Assembly (NCBI RefSeq): GCF_900103845.1
Contig: NZ_FNIJ01000011.1
Location: 62,001-126,000, forward strand
Length of the DNA: 64,000 bases
From: Pseudomonas jinjuensis
GTDB lineage: Bacteria; Pseudomonadota; Gammaproteobacteria; Pseudomonadales; Pseudomonadaceae
Reading direction: 5' to 3'
Part shown: positions 30,297 through 40,417 of the stretch, piece by piece
Numbering within the stretch: the stretch's first letter is position 1
Layout of the letters: each line of letters begins with the position of its first letter
Position numbers and translations under genes: made by a program
The notes under the pieces: generated by a model
Databases searched by the model: none
Seen by the model: the letters and a program-made list of their open reading frames with translations, nothing else
What the model was told of the DNA's origin: nothing

Positions 30297-32078
30297 TCAG
30301 CGGTCCACGTCGGCCATAACGAAGTCGATGCTGCCCAGATAGGCAATCAGGTCAGCGATCATGCTGCCGTTGATCACCGACGGAATCTGCTGCAGGTGCG
30401 CGAAGCTGGGCGTCCGGATGCGGGTCCGGTAGCTCATGGTGCTGCCATCGCTCGTCAGGTAGTAGCTGTTGATGCCCTTGGTCGCTTCCACCATCTGGAA
30501 GGCTTCGTTGGCCGGCATGACCGGGCCCCAGGAAACCTGCAGGAAGTGGGTGATCAGGGTCTCGATGTGCTGCAGCGTGCGTTCTTTCGGCGGCGGCGTG
30601 GTCAGCGGGTGGTCGGCCTTGTACGGTCCTTCCGGCATGTTCTTCAGGCACTGCTCGATGATGCGCAGGCTCTGGCGCATCTCACCCATCTTGACCATGC
30701 AGCGGTCGTAGGCGTCGCCGTTGTGGGCCAGCGGGACCTCGAACTCGAAGTTCTCGTAGCCGGAGTAGGGGCGAGCCTTGCGCAGGTCGAAATCGCAACC
30801 GGTGGCGCGCAGGCCGGCGCCGGTGGTACCCCATTCCAGCGCTTCCTTGGTGTTGTACTGGGCAACGCCGATGGTACGGCCACGCAGGATGCTGTTCTTC
30901 AGGGCGGCGGTTTCGTACTCGTCCAGGCGCTTGGGCATCCAGTCGAGGAATTCGCGGACCAGCTTGTCCCAGCCGCGCGGCAGGTCGTGGGCGACGCCGC
31001 CGATGCGGTACCAGGCCGGGTGCAGGCGGAAGCCGGTGATGGCTTCGACGACCTTGTAGGCGCGCTGGCGGTCGGTGAAGGTGAAGAACACCGGGGTCAT
31101 CGCGCCCACGTCCTGGATGTAGGTGCCCAGGTAGAGGAGGTGGTTCAGGATGCGGAAGAACTCCGACATCATGATGCGGATGACGTCGACGCGCTGCGGC
31201 ACCTTGATGCCGGCGAGCTTCTCGACCGAGAGCACGTACGGCAGGTTGTTCATCACGCCGCCGAGGTAGTCGATACGGTCGGTGTACGGAATGAAGCTGT
31301 GCCAGGACTGGCGCTCGGCCATCTTCTCGGCGCCACGGTGGTGGTAGCCGATCTCCGGAACGCAATCGAGGATCTCTTCACCGTCCAGCTGCAGGATGAT
31401 GCGGAACGCACCGTGGGCGGACGGGTGGTTCGGGCCGAGGTTGAGGAACATGAAGTCCTCGTTGTCGCCGTGGCGTTTCATGCCCCAGTCTTCGGGCTTG
31501 AAGCGCAGCGCTTCCTGTTCCAGGTCCTGCTTGGCGGCGGACAGGGAGAAGGGATCGAACTCGGTGGCGCGCGCCGGGTAGTCCTTGCGCAGCGGGTGAC
31601 CCTGCCAGGTCGGCGGCATCATGATGCGGGTCAGGTGCGGGTGGCCGGCGAAGGTGATGCCGTACATGTCCCACACTTCGCGCTCGTACCAGTTGGCGTT
31701 CGGCCAGATGCCGGTGGCGGTCGGCAGGTTGAGGTCGCTCTCGGACAAGGCGACCTTGATCATCACGTCACTATTACGCTCCAGCGACATCAGGTGGTAG
31801 AACACGCTGAAGTCGGCGGACGGCAGGCCGCGGCGCTGGGTGCGCAGACGCTCGTCGACACCGTGCAGGTCGTAGAGCATCACGTAGGGCTTGGGCACCT
31901 GACGGAGGAAGGTCAGGACTTCGATGAGCTTTTCGCGCGGCACCCAGAGCACCGGCATGCCGGTGCGGGTGGCCTGGACGGTGAAGGTCTCGGCGCCAAA
32001 GCGGGAATTCAGTTCGACGACCACATCCTGGTCGTCTGCCTTGTAAGGCGGGATGTACAGAGCGGCGTCTGCGGTCAT
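30297..32078 (-). CDS. nuoCD: NADH-quinone oxidoreductase fused subunits C and D
   Basis: A 593-residue fusion. The NuoC part (about 1-190) includes [20 protein letters not shown] and RKDYP; the NuoD part (about 215-593) includes [15 protein letters not shown], with the quinone-site His pair, and [12 protein letters not shown]. It lines the quinone-binding cavity with NuoB. The fusion is normal in Pseudomonas and E. coli. A 56-base gap separates it from nuoB; all other reading is continuous with the operon. Confidence 0.97.
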   Translation of the reverse strand: MTADAALYIPPYKADDQDVVVELNSRFGAETFTVQATRTGMPVLWVPREKLIEVLTFLRQVPKPYVMLYDLHGVDERLRTQRRGLPSADFSVFYHLMSLERNSDVMIKVALSESDLNLPTATGIWPNANWYEREVWDMYGITFAGHPHLTRIMMPPTWQGHPLRKDYPARATEFDPFSLSAAKQDLEQEALRFKPEDWGMKRHGDNEDFMFLNLGPNHPSAHGAFRIILQLDGEEILDCVPEIGYHHRGAEKMAERQSWHSFIPYTDRIDYLGGVMNNLPYVLSVEKLAGIKVPQRVDVIRIMMSEFFRILNHLLYLGTYIQDVGAMTPVFFTFTDRQRAYKVVEAITGFRLHPAWYRIGGVAHDLPRGWDKLVREFLDWMPKRLDEYETAALKNSILRGRTIGVAQYNTKEALEWGTTGAGLRATGCDFDLRKARPYSGYENFEFEVPLAHNGDAYDRCMVKMGEMRQSLRIIEQCLKNMPEGPYKADHPLTTPPPKERTLQHIETLITHFLQVSWGPVMPANEAFQMVEATKGINSYYLTSDGSTMSYRTRIRTPSFAHLQQIPSVINGSMIADLIAYLGSIDFVMADVDR

Positions 32079-32134
32079 GGTCTCGGTCGCTATCGGTCAA
32101 CGGGGGAGTGAAGGGCCTCTCGTGGAGGACCGGC

Positions 32135-32812
32135 TCACACTTCGTCGGGGCTGCGCAGGTTGGTGACCGCAATGCGCTCGGCGCGCTTGAGGTCCTTCTG
32201 GGCAGGCATTTCGGCACGGTAGATGCCTTGATCGCCAACCACCCAGGACAACGGGCGACGCTCCTGGCCGATGGATTCCTGCAGCAGCATCAGGCCTTGC
32301 AGGAACGCCTCCGGGCGGGGCGGACAGCCGGGGATATAGACGTCCACGGGGAGGAACTTGTCGACCCCCTGAACGACCGAGTAGATGTCGTACATGCCGC
32401 CGGAATTGGCGCACGAACCCATCGAGATCACCCACTTCGGCTCCAGCATCTGTTCATAGAGGCGCTGGATGACCGGGGCCATCTTGATGAAGCAGGTGCC
32501 GGCGATGACCATGAAGTCGGCCTGGCGCGGCGATGCACGGATCACTTCGGCGCCGAAACGGGCGATGTCGTGCGGCGCGGTGAACGCCGTGGTCATCTCC
32601 ACGTAGCAGCAGGACAGGCCGAAGTTGTAGGGCCACAGGGAGTTCTTGCGCCCCCAGTTGACGGCACCGTTGAGAACATCCTCAAGCTTGCCCATGAAGA
32701 TGTTCTTGTGCACCTGCCCCTCGACGAGGGGGTCGCCTACCGTTTCGCGTTGACCGATCGGGTACTGATCGTTCGCCGCATCGGGGTCGATCCGGGTAAG
32801 TTTGTATTGCAT
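32135..32812 (-). CDS. nuoB: NADH-quinone oxidoreductase subunit B
   Basis: A 225-residue subunit carrying the terminal [4Fe-4S] cluster N2, the electron donor to quinone. The tandem cysteines are in GLSCCYVEM, with the others in [17 protein letters not shown] and [10 protein letters not shown] chose the ATG at 32812 ([12 protein letters not shown]) because it has GAGG at good spacing; a TTG six bases further upstream would add two residues. It starts ten bases after the nuoA stop. Confidence 0.96.
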   Translation of the reverse strand: MQYKLTRIDPDAANDQYPIGQRETVGDPLVEGQVHKNIFMGKLEDVLNGAVNWGRKNSLWPYNFGLSCCYVEMTTAFTAPHDIARFGAEVIRASPRQADFMVIAGTCFIKMAPVIQRLYEQMLEPKWVISMGSCANSGGMYDIYSVVQGVDKFLPVDVYIPGCPPRPEAFLQGLMLLQESIGQERRPLSWVVGDQGIYRAEMPAQKDLKRAERIAVTNLRSPDEV

Positions 32813-32822
32813 CGCCAAAGCC

Positions 32823-33236
32823 TCATTGTTTTAGCTTCGCCTGCCGGGTACGACGTGCTTCGGGTGCCCAGTCGAGCGCACCGATACGCCATAGGTAGAC
32901 AAGACCTGCCAACAGAATTGCTATGAAAATGGTTGCCTCGATCAGGCCGGCCCAGCCGCTTTCACGGACGGATACGGCCCAGGCGAAGAGGAAGAGGGCT
33001 TCGACGTCGAAGATCACGAAGAGCATCGCGACCAGATAGAATTTTGCCGACAGGCGCAGGCGGGCGCTGCCGGTGGGGACGATCCCGGATTCGAAGGGCT
33101 CGTTCTTGCTGCGACCAAATGCCTTGCTGCCAAGCAGGCTGGACACTCCTAGCATGAAGCCGAGCAGGCCGACGACCCCCAAAAGGAAGGCAGCGAGACC
33201 CCAGTGTTGAGCTGCAAGTTCAGCGGGGTTAGGCAT
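32823..33236 (-). CDS. nuoA: NADH-quinone oxidoreductase subunit A
   Basis: A 137-residue membrane subunit with three helices and the conserved loop [19 protein letters not shown], followed by [19 protein letters not shown], whose acidic residues help join the quinone site to the membrane arm. It is the first gene of the operon. AAGGAAGGAG lies just upstream of the ATG at 33236. Its promoter must lie in the AT-rich interval to the right. Confidence 0.96.
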   Translation of the reverse strand: MPNPAELAAQHWGLAAFLLGVVGLLGFMLGVSSLLGSKAFGRSKNEPFESGIVPTGSARLRLSAKFYLVAMLFVIFDVEALFLFAWAVSVRESGWAGLIEATIFIAILLAGLVYLWRIGALDWAPEARRTRQAKLKQ

Positions 33237-33517
33237 GCCGATACTCCTTCCTTTATATAGAAACTGATAATTGCCGGGCGCTGGCCCGTCTTTCCGAGCG
33301 CCTTGCTGCCAAGCATGCTAAGCGTTCGACTGATCCGTTCAATTTTATGCCCAAAGCTTCCAGCAAGTAAATTTTTCTAACACAAACAACTGCTTCTATT
33401 TGGTGCAAAAGGCTTTTGCCTATTTTGTGGTATGGGGTCTGAAGACCGCATGAAGGCTGGGCTGCGCTGCTTTTGGTTTAAATTCGTAACTCGTCTCCGA
33501 AAGTGAATATTCATAAG

Positions 33518-33532
33518 TGATAAATATTATCA
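33518..33532. promoter_or_regulatory. Fur-box-like palindrome upstream of nuo
   Basis: TGATAAATATTATCA matches the 7-1-7 Fur consensus at 13 of 14 fixed positions. It lies 282 bases from the nuoA start. In AT-rich DNA such a match could be chance, or it may be the site of another regulator. Confidence 0.4.
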
Positions 33533-33542
33533 TTTGCGTTGT

Positions 33543-33573
33543 CGTATATATGTAATTCCCCTACATATATGCG
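33543..33573. repeat. AT-rich hairpin beside the Fur-like site
   Basis: ATATATGTA (33546-33554) and TACATATAT (33562-33570) form a perfect 9-bp stem with a 7-base loop, and three more pairs (one G-T) extend it. It is eleven bases from the Fur-like palindrome. Its function is unknown. Confidence 0.6.
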
Positions 33574-33673
33574 TCGTTGTACTTGTTAATTCATGAGCTT
33601 GCAGCCGGATACGGTCCTGGCGAACGGGAGGCTGCGTGCTGCGGGGCGGGGCTCGCCGCTTGTACACGCAAAA

Positions 33674-33705
33674 AAGCGAACCCCGGCAGGTGCCGGGGTT
33701 CGCTT
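33674..33705 (-). terminator. Terminator of aceA
   Basis: A 15-bp perfect stem, AAGCGAACCCCGGCA and its complement, with a two-base loop. On the minus strand it runs into a T-run. It lies 22 bases past the aceA stop. Confidence 0.92.
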
Positions 33706-33727
33706 GGGCTGGATGAGCCGGTTCCGA

Positions 33728-35323
33728 TCAGTGGAACTGGTTCATGGTGTTGTCCTTGCCGCCCGCCTTCAGAGCAGCTTCGCCAGCGAAGTACTCCTTG
33801 TGGTTGTCGCCGATGTCGGAGCCAGCCATGTTCTGGTGCTTGACGCAGGCGATGCCCTGACGGATTTCCTGACGCTGCACGCCCTTCACGTAGGCCAGCA
33901 TGCCCTGGTCGGCGAAGTAGCCCTTGGCCAGGTTGTCGGTGGACAGTGCGGCGGTGTGGTAGGTCGGCAGGGTGATCAGGTGGTGGAAGATGCCTGCATG
34001 AGCCGAACCGTCGCGCTGGAAGGTGCGGATCTTCTCGTCGGCAACCTGGGCCAGCTCGGTCTCGTCGTACTCGACGCTCATCAGCTTGGCGCGGTCGTAG
34101 GCGGACACGTCCTTGCCTTCGGCGACGAATGCATCGAACACCTGCTGACGGAAGTTCAGGGTCCAGTTGAACGACGGGCTGTTGTTGTACACCAGCTTGG
34201 CGTTCGGGATGACTTCGCGGATGCGGTCAACCATGCCCTTGATCTGGCCAACGTGCGGCTTCTCGGTCTCGATCCACAGCAGGTCGGCGCCGTTCTGCAG
34301 CGAGGTGATGCAGTCCAGGACGCAGCGGTCTTCGCCGGTGCCCTTGCGGAACTGGAACAGGTTGGAGGCCAGGCGCTTCGGACGCAGCAGCTTGCCGCCA
34401 CGGTTGATCACCACGTCGCCATTCTGCAGTTCAGCCGCGCTGATCTCTTCGCAGTCCAGGAAGGAGTTGTACTGGTCGCCCAGGTCGCCCGGCTCTTTGG
34501 TCACGGCGATCTGCTTGGTCAGACCGGCGCCCAGGGAGTCGGTACGGGCAACGATCACGCCGTCGTCCACGCCCAGTTCAAGGAAGGCGTAGCGAACTGC
34601 GTTGATCTTGGCGAGGAAGTCCTCGTGGGGAACGGTCACCTTGCCGTCCTGGTGGCCGCACTGCTTCTCGTCGGAGACCTGGTTCTCGATCTGGATGCAG
34701 CAGGCGCCTGCTTCGATCATGCGCTTGGCCAGCAGGTAGGTGGCTTCCGGGTTGCCGAAGCCGGCGTCGATGTCGGCGATGATCGGTACCACGTGGGTTT
34801 CGAAGTTGTCGATCTGGGCCTGGATCTCGGCCTGCTTGGCATGGTCGCCAGCCTGGCGGGCGTCGTCCAGGGCGCTGAACAGCAGGTCCAGTTCGCGGGC
34901 GTCAGCCTGGCGCAGGAAGGTATACAGCTCTTCGATCAGGCCGGAGACGGCGGTCTTCTCGTGCATCGACTGGTCGGGCAGCGGGCCGAAGTCGGAGCGC
35001 AGGGCGGCGACCATCCAGCCGGACAGGTAGAGGTAGCGCTTGTTGGTGGTCTTCAGGTGCTTCTTGATCGAGATCAGCTTCTGCTGACCGATGAAGCCGT
35101 GCCAGCAGCCCAGCGACTGGGTGTAGACGGAGGAGTCGGCGTCGTACTCGGCCATGTCCTTGCGCATGATGGCCGCGGTGTACTTGGCGATGTCCAGGCC
35201 AGTCTTGAAGCGGTTCTGGGCGCGCATCCGAGCGACATATTCCGGGTTGATGGCGCTCCAGCTGCTGCCAAACTTCTCTTTCAGCGCGGCCACGGCTTTG
35301 ATGTCGTTTTGATAAGCTGACAT
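33728..35323 (-). CDS. aceA: Isocitrate lyase (long, 531-residue form)
   Basis: The first enzyme of the glyoxylate shunt: isocitrate to glyoxylate plus succinate, needed for growth on acetate and fatty acids. The active-site loop KQCGH appears in SDEKQCGHQDGKV, and metal-binding text in IIADIDAGFGNPEATY. At 531 residues it is about 100 longer than E. coli AceA and belongs to the Pseudomonas/Acinetobacter type. The start MSAYQNDIKAV at 35323 has GAAGGA seven bases upstream; an ATG two codons earlier is less well placed. Its long leader holds a promoter and palindrome, and icd and idh compete for the same substrate. Confidence 0.97.
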   Translation of the reverse strand: MSAYQNDIKAVAALKEKFGSSWSAINPEYVARMRAQNRFKTGLDIAKYTAAIMRKDMAEYDADSSVYTQSLGCWHGFIGQQKLISIKKHLKTTNKRYLYLSGWMVAALRSDFGPLPDQSMHEKTAVSGLIEELYTFLRQADARELDLLFSALDDARQAGDHAKQAEIQAQIDNFETHVVPIIADIDAGFGNPEATYLLAKRMIEAGACCIQIENQVSDEKQCGHQDGKVTVPHEDFLAKINAVRYAFLELGVDDGVIVARTDSLGAGLTKQIAVTKEPGDLGDQYNSFLDCEEISAAELQNGDVVINRGGKLLRPKRLASNLFQFRKGTGEDRCVLDCITSLQNGADLLWIETEKPHVGQIKGMVDRIREVIPNAKLVYNNSPSFNWTLNFRQQVFDAFVAEGKDVSAYDRAKLMSVEYDETELAQVADEKIRTFQRDGSAHAGIFHHLITLPTYHTAALSTDNLAKGYFADQGMLAYVKGVQRQEIRQGIACVKHQNMAGSDIGDNHKEYFAGEAALKAGGKDNTMNQFH

Positions 35324-35722
35324 GGTCAATCCTTCACAGTAAGTATTTGGTTGAGCACCGACTTACCCACTCGAAACCCGTAGTTGAACGGTGTTGTTGC
35401 GGGCTGCTCACCGCGGAGCGGCAGACTGGACTTGCAGAGGATTGACGCGGGAGAGGGGAAGGGCGACGAGCAGGTAATTGACTGCAGCGGGTTCGTCCAG
35501 GGTGCTTGCCGGCTCGTGGTTGCCGTTGGGCGACAGTGGACGGCTGAATCCGTCAATGTTGCTGATGCGTAGGTTGCTTCCCCGTCCCTCAGGACAAACC
35601 TCGTGCTAGTCGCAACCTCATCGTTCCGCCTTGTGGGCATAACAACACGGACTGTCTCGGCGGTGTGCCGGCGGCATGTCCGGAGGCTCTGGTGTGGGCC
35701 TCTGGTTAGCGGGAGCGAGGCC
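35324..35722 (-). other. Long aceA 5' leader
   Basis: About 390 bases lie between the predicted aceA start of transcription (near 35716) and its start codon. An open frame of 141 codons crosses it but has no ribosome site, no recognisable domain and runs into aceA, so I treat the region as untranslated. A long leader leaves room for post-transcriptional control, for example by Hfq/Crc; no specific motif was confirmed. Confidence 0.5.
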
Positions 35723-35751
35723 ATCATGCCCTCCCGAAAAGAGGGCGTCAA
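35723..35751 (-). promoter_or_regulatory. Sigma-70-like promoter of aceA
   Basis: On the minus strand TTGACG (35751-35746), a 17-base spacer and CATGAT (35728-35723) form a good sigma-70 promoter. The spacer itself is an inverted repeat (CCCTC...GAGGG). The large palindrome lies directly upstream. Confidence 0.6.
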
Positions 35752-35754
35752 CGA

Positions 35755-35786
35755 TTTTGTAGTGTTTTTTTAGGGCTACTACAAAA
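35755..35786. promoter_or_regulatory. Palindrome with TGTAGT/ACTACA arms upstream of the aceA promoter
   Basis: TTTTGTAGT and ACTACAAAA form 9-bp perfect arms 14 bases apart, ending four bases from the -35. The TGTAGT...ACTACA arms resemble the site I recall for RccR, the RpiR-family regulator of glyoxylate-shunt and pyruvate genes in Pseudomonas. The exact spacing of the published motif is from memory and uncertain. Confidence 0.5.
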
Positions 35787-35823
35787 GTCTAAGAAGTGAC
35801 CGGATGGTCATTGCCGGGGTGGG

Positions 35824-36639
35824 CTAGTCGAGGGATTCGACCTTCAGTCGCAGGCTGCTGTCCTGGTAGCCCTGGGTGCTCAGGCTGCGGCCGAAACCAC
35901 CTTGTTGGCTGCGGCTGTTCTGGCTGACTCCGCCGATTTCGATCCATTCGCCCAGGCGGCCGCTGACGCGGGTTTCCGCGCCGCCGGTGTTGATGGCGCC
36001 GGGATAGGAAGGATCGAAGCGGTCGTTGCGGGCGCTGAGGGTGACATGCACGAGGTTGCCGCTCAGCGTGGCGGTGACGTAGATGCCCTGCACGGCATCG
36101 CGATATTCCGTCTGGCTGTAGACCTCCCCGTAGGGGCCTGCACCGGCACTGGTCACTGGAACGCTCTGGCCGACCTGGATCAGCGCCGGAGAACCTTCGG
36201 TGGCCTGTATCTGCTGGATGCCGCCGCTACGGCTGCCGGTCGAGCGGCGGATGATGCGGATCTGATCGCGGCCATGCACCTCGCCGCGGCCGCTCTGGAT
36301 TTCCACGTTGCCCGCGCTGACCGAGCCGTCCACGGCGTAGCCGCTCTGGCTCCCCTGGCGGCTGTCGCTGCTGTCGACGCTGATCAGCAGGCGATGCGGC
36401 CGGGTATCCAACTGGTTGAGCACTTCCTGCAGCTCGCGAATCTTCGCCGGTTCGGCGTTCACTACAAGCTGGTTGCCGTAGGCGCTGACGCGCCCCTCGT
36501 TGCCCAGCACCGACTGAGCGACCGGCAGCACGTCGTCCGCCGTCCGGTAGCTGAGCGGGATGATCTCCGTGCGTGGCGCAGCGATGGCGCCGAGTGCGAG
36601 GCTGCAGGCCAGGACGGAAATCAGCAGCCGCGGAATCAC
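35824..36639 (-). CDS. Exported protein with secretin N-type domain, no pore domain
   Basis: A 271-residue protein with a signal peptide (about 1-20, ending AIAA before PRTEII) and one secretin/NolW N-type domain (about 22-85: PLSYRTADDVLPVAQSVLG, NQLVVNAEPAKIRELQEVLNQLD). In secretins such domains form periplasmic rings, but the C-terminal barrel domain is absent here. The remainder (about 90-271) is Ser/Gly/Gln-rich with RQGSQSGYAVDGSVS and an immunoglobulin-like strand pattern. The function is not known. The start is GTG at 36639, overlapping the upstream stop (GTGA), with GAAGG upstream, so it is translationally coupled to the unknown protein before it. Confidence 0.75.
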   Translation of the reverse strand: MIPRLLISVLACSLALGAIAAPRTEIIPLSYRTADDVLPVAQSVLGNEGRVSAYGNQLVVNAEPAKIRELQEVLNQLDTRPHRLLISVDSSDSRQGSQSGYAVDGSVSAGNVEIQSGRGEVHGRDQIRIIRRSTGSRSGGIQQIQATEGSPALIQVGQSVPVTSAGAGPYGEVYSQTEYRDAVQGIYVTATLSGNLVHVTLSARNDRFDPSYPGAINTGGAETRVSGRLGEWIEIGGVSQNSRSQQGGFGRSLSTQGYQDSSLRLKVESLD

Positions 36640-37250
36640 AGGACGAACCTTCTCAGATTCGGGTCGGCCAGGCCGGTTTCCCATGCCTGGTCGAACTGCA
36701 TCTGCAGGCGCTTCACCTTGCCGGGCGCGTTGTAGCAGGCGACGCCGTCCAGTTGCTCGGGGCGCGGGCGATGCAGCAGGCCGAGATCGTCGACGAGGAG
36801 GAAGGCGCAGTCTTCGCCCGGATAGTTCGGGTTGACCCGGCGGATATGGCAGCGGCTGGACAGGCGATGGCTCAGTTCCAGCAGCCGGTGCCCGTCCCTG
36901 ATCGCCCGCGCGGTGTCGCGGGTGAGGATGCGCAGGCGGTTCTGCGGGTGCAGCAGCAGGAAGCGGGTGCAGGCCTCGTGGATGCTGCTGTGGTGATAGA
37001 GCCAGGGCTCCATGTCCGGCGTGTACAGGCACAGGCTGCGCCGCGCCTGCTGCATCAGGGCCAGGGCGTGGGAACGGATCGGGCCCTGTTGGCTGAATGG
37101 CTGGGCTTCGTCGTCCTGGCCAAGGGTGTGGGGCGCCGGTTCCCAGGGGGTGGGAAGGGGCAGATCGGCGACCGGGTTGCGGACGGTGAAACGCCCCGGT
37201 GACTGGAACTCGATTTCAGGAAGTTCGTTGTACTCCGGGGCGTCGCTCAT
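36636..37250 (-). CDS. Conserved protein of unknown function, PLD-like fold suspected
   Basis: A 204-residue soluble protein, no signal peptide. Residues about 50-190 contain SHALALMQQARRSLCLYTPDMEPWLYHH and a following LLHPQNRLRILTRDT, which recall the strand-helix pattern of phospholipase-D-like domains. No HKD catalytic motif is visible, so it is probably non-enzymatic. I recall it only as a conserved gamma-proteobacterial family beside a GNAT enzyme. It starts seven bases after the GNAT stop and its stop overlaps the secretin-N gene, which places it in the roxA-GNAT operon. Confidence 0.7.
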   Translation of the reverse strand: MSDAPEYNELPEIEFQSPGRFTVRNPVADLPLPTPWEPAPHTLGQDDEAQPFSQQGPIRSHALALMQQARRSLCLYTPDMEPWLYHHSSIHEACTRFLLLHPQNRLRILTRDTARAIRDGHRLLELSHRLSSRCHIRRVNPNYPGEDCAFLLVDDLGLLHRPRPEQLDGVACYNAPGKVKRLQMQFDQAWETGLADPNLRRFVL

Positions 37251-37257
37251 GAAGACC

Positions 37258-37686
37258 TCAGCTGCTTTCGCGCACCATGTCCACGTGGGGCAGGCCGGCG
37301 TCGAGGTATTCGCCGCTGGCGACCTTGAAACCCAGGCGCTCGTAGAAGGGGATGGCGTAGACCTGGGCGGTCAGCAGCTGGCGTTTCAGGCCGCGCTGTT
37401 CGGCTTCCTCGATGGCGGCTCGCATCAGTTTGTCGCCAACTCTGAGGCCGCGCCAGTCCTTGAGGACCGATACGCGGCCGATGTGGCCGTCGGGAAGAAG
37501 GCGCGCGGTACCTATCGCGTAGTCGCCTTCGAAGGCCAGGAAATGCACCGCATCGACATCCTCGGCATCCCATTCCAGCTCCGGCGGCACCGACTGCTCG
37601 GCGATGAACACCGCCTCGCGGATGCGCCGCAGATCGGCATTGTCCTTCTGCCAGTCGGCAATGCGGACCCTGATCTTGTTACTCAT
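37258..37686 (-). CDS. GNAT family N-acetyltransferase
   Basis: A 142-residue acetyltransferase of the ElaA/YjcF-like GNAT group. The acetyl-CoA loop is in RVSVLKDWRGLRVGDKLM (R/QxxGxG/A-type), and the C-terminal beta strand and helix in AIPFYERLGFKVASGEYLD are typical. The substrate is unknown. I used the ATG at 37686 (MSNKIRVRIADWQ); a longer frame begins in roxA and is not conserved. It overlaps the end of roxA by eight bases. Confidence 0.88.
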   Translation of the reverse strand: MSNKIRVRIADWQKDNADLRRIREAVFIAEQSVPPELEWDAEDVDAVHFLAFEGDYAIGTARLLPDGHIGRVSVLKDWRGLRVGDKLMRAAIEEAEQRGLKRQLLTAQVYAIPFYERLGFKVASGEYLDAGLPHVDMVRESS

Positions 37687-38851
37687 CGGCAAACTCCAAA
37701 CTGCCCTGTTTGACCAATTCTCCGAGAAGCTTACGCCCATCGGTATCGGCCAGCCATTGGCCGAGATTCCCTTCGTGCAGCGAATCCGCCGAGCAGATCA
37801 GCTTGAGCAGTTCGCGCAGATGCTCCGGCAGCACCACGGTCTGGCCGCTGGCGAACAGCAGCAGGCCGACGTCCACTTCGCTCCAGGCCATGCGGGCGCT
37901 GGGGTTGCGGATCAGCACGGCGCCGTCGCCGATCGCTTCGGCCAGTTCCTCTTCCGAGACTTCCTCGCCGGCGACCAGCTCCGGGTAGCGAGGCTCGGTC
38001 ATGAACTGGCCGAACCAGGTCAGCAGCAGGCGCTCGTCGCTCATGTGCTCCTGCAGCAGGTTTTTCAGGCGATCCAGGGCGTCGCGCTGGATCTTGTGCG
38101 GGTCGCCGTCCTTGATCGCGCTCATGCCGGCATCGCTGTAGCGCTCCTCGTCGGAGAGGAACTGGGCGAGGAAATCGGTGAAATGGGTGAGAACCTCGGC
38201 GGCGCTGGGAGCGCGGAAGCCGATGGAGTAGGTCATGCAGTCGTCTTCGGCGACGCCGTCGTGGGCGATGCGCGGCGGCAGATAGAGCATGTCGCCCGGC
38301 TCCAGCACCCATTCGTCGGTCTGCTCGAATTGGGCGAGGATGCGCAGGTCCGGGTGGTTCAGCAGCGGGCTGTCGGCATCGCAGGTCTGGCCGATCTTCC
38401 AGCGCCGACGGCCATGGCCCTGCAGGAGGAACACGTCGTAGTTGTCGAAGTGCGGGCCTACGCCGCCGCCGGGAGCGGCATAGCTGATCATGATGTCGTC
38501 GATGCGCCAGCTGGGCAGGAAGCGGAAGTGCTCCAGCAGCTCGGCGACTTCCGGAATGAACTGGTCGACGGCCTGGACCAGCAGGGTCCAGTCGTTTTCC
38601 GGCAGCTTCTTGAAGTCCTCTTCCTTGAACGGGCCGCGGCGCAGTTCCCACGGGCTGTCGCCGTTCTCGACGATGATGCGCGACTCGATCATGTCTTCCA
38701 GGGCGAGGCCGGCCAGTTCGTCGGGGCTGAGCGGACTGACGAAATCCGGGATGGCCTGACGGATCAGCAGGGGCTTCTTCTGCCAGTAGTCGCGGAGAAA
38801 TTCTTCGGCGCTCATGCCGCCCAGAAGCTGAAGAGGAATGTCAGGAGTCAT
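37679..38851 (-). CDS. roxA: Ribosomal protein L16 arginine hydroxylase, JmjC-type (RoxA/YcfD)
   Basis: A 390-residue 2-oxoglutarate and Fe(II)-dependent oxygenase of the YcfD/ROX family, which hydroxylates an arginine of ribosomal protein L16. The iron triad is His134 and Asp136 (GPHFDNYDVF) and His197 (PPRIAHDG). A C-terminal winged-helix region follows (about 300-390). It overlaps the GNAT gene by eight bases and is the first gene of a four-gene minus-strand group after the purB terminator. The activity needs O2, so it may report oxygen status to the ribosome. Confidence 0.93.
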   Translation of the reverse strand: MTPDIPLQLLGGMSAEEFLRDYWQKKPLLIRQAIPDFVSPLSPDELAGLALEDMIESRIIVENGDSPWELRRGPFKEEDFKKLPENDWTLLVQAVDQFIPEVAELLEHFRFLPSWRIDDIMISYAAPGGGVGPHFDNYDVFLLQGHGRRRWKIGQTCDADSPLLNHPDLRILAQFEQTDEWVLEPGDMLYLPPRIAHDGVAEDDCMTYSIGFRAPSAAEVLTHFTDFLAQFLSDEERYSDAGMSAIKDGDPHKIQRDALDRLKNLLQEHMSDERLLLTWFGQFMTEPRYPELVAGEEVSEEELAEAIGDGAVLIRNPSARMAWSEVDVGLLLFASGQTVVLPEHLRELLKLICSADSLHEGNLGQWLADTDGRKLLGELVKQGSLEFADE

Positions 38852-38872
38852 GGATAAGTCCTTGAAATAAAA

Positions 38873-38893
38873 ACGCCCGGCACAGCCGGGCGT
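38873..38893 (-). terminator. Terminator of purB
   Basis: Stem ACGCCCGGC / GCCGGGCGT with an ACA loop, followed on the minus strand by TTTTATTT. It lies 19 bases past the purB stop and separates it from roxA. Confidence 0.9.
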
Positions 38894-38911
38894 GCAAAAG
38901 TGGGGCGAATA

Positions 38912-40324
<1,413 letters not shown>

Positions 40325-40417
40325 TTATACACGCGCGGGGCGGGTGCGTCTCTGGCGGAGAGTTCTGGCGGATGGGGCGCATGGGCGCCCGACGGGCGGC
40401 GCCCGGGCGAAACGGGC

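Larger units (their letters stand above)
33237..33673. other. AT-rich intergenic region between nuoA and aceA
   Basis: More than 430 bases with no credible gene, clearly AT-richer than the rest of the window between about 33300 and 33600. It should contain the nuo promoter and a leader, reading leftward. Visible structures are GCAAAAGGCTTTTGC (33405-33419, a 7-1-7 inverted repeat), the Fur-like palindrome at 33518-33532 and an AT-rich hairpin at 33543-33573. I could not pick a convincing -35/-10 pair. Confidence 0.65.

Noticed and set aside
33518-33705. A Fur-controlled small RNA reading rightward and ending at the aceA terminator
   Set aside because: The terminator hairpin has no T-run on the plus strand, and I see no promoter after the palindrome. 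Kept only as an alternative to test.
33593-35320. A 575-codon plus-strand frame opposite aceA
   Set aside because: It crosses the aceA terminator and is the complement of a highly conserved enzyme.
35326-35751. A 141-codon frame in the aceA leader
   Set aside because: It starts over the predicted promoter, has no ribosome site or known domain, and overlaps aceA. I treat it as untranslated leader.
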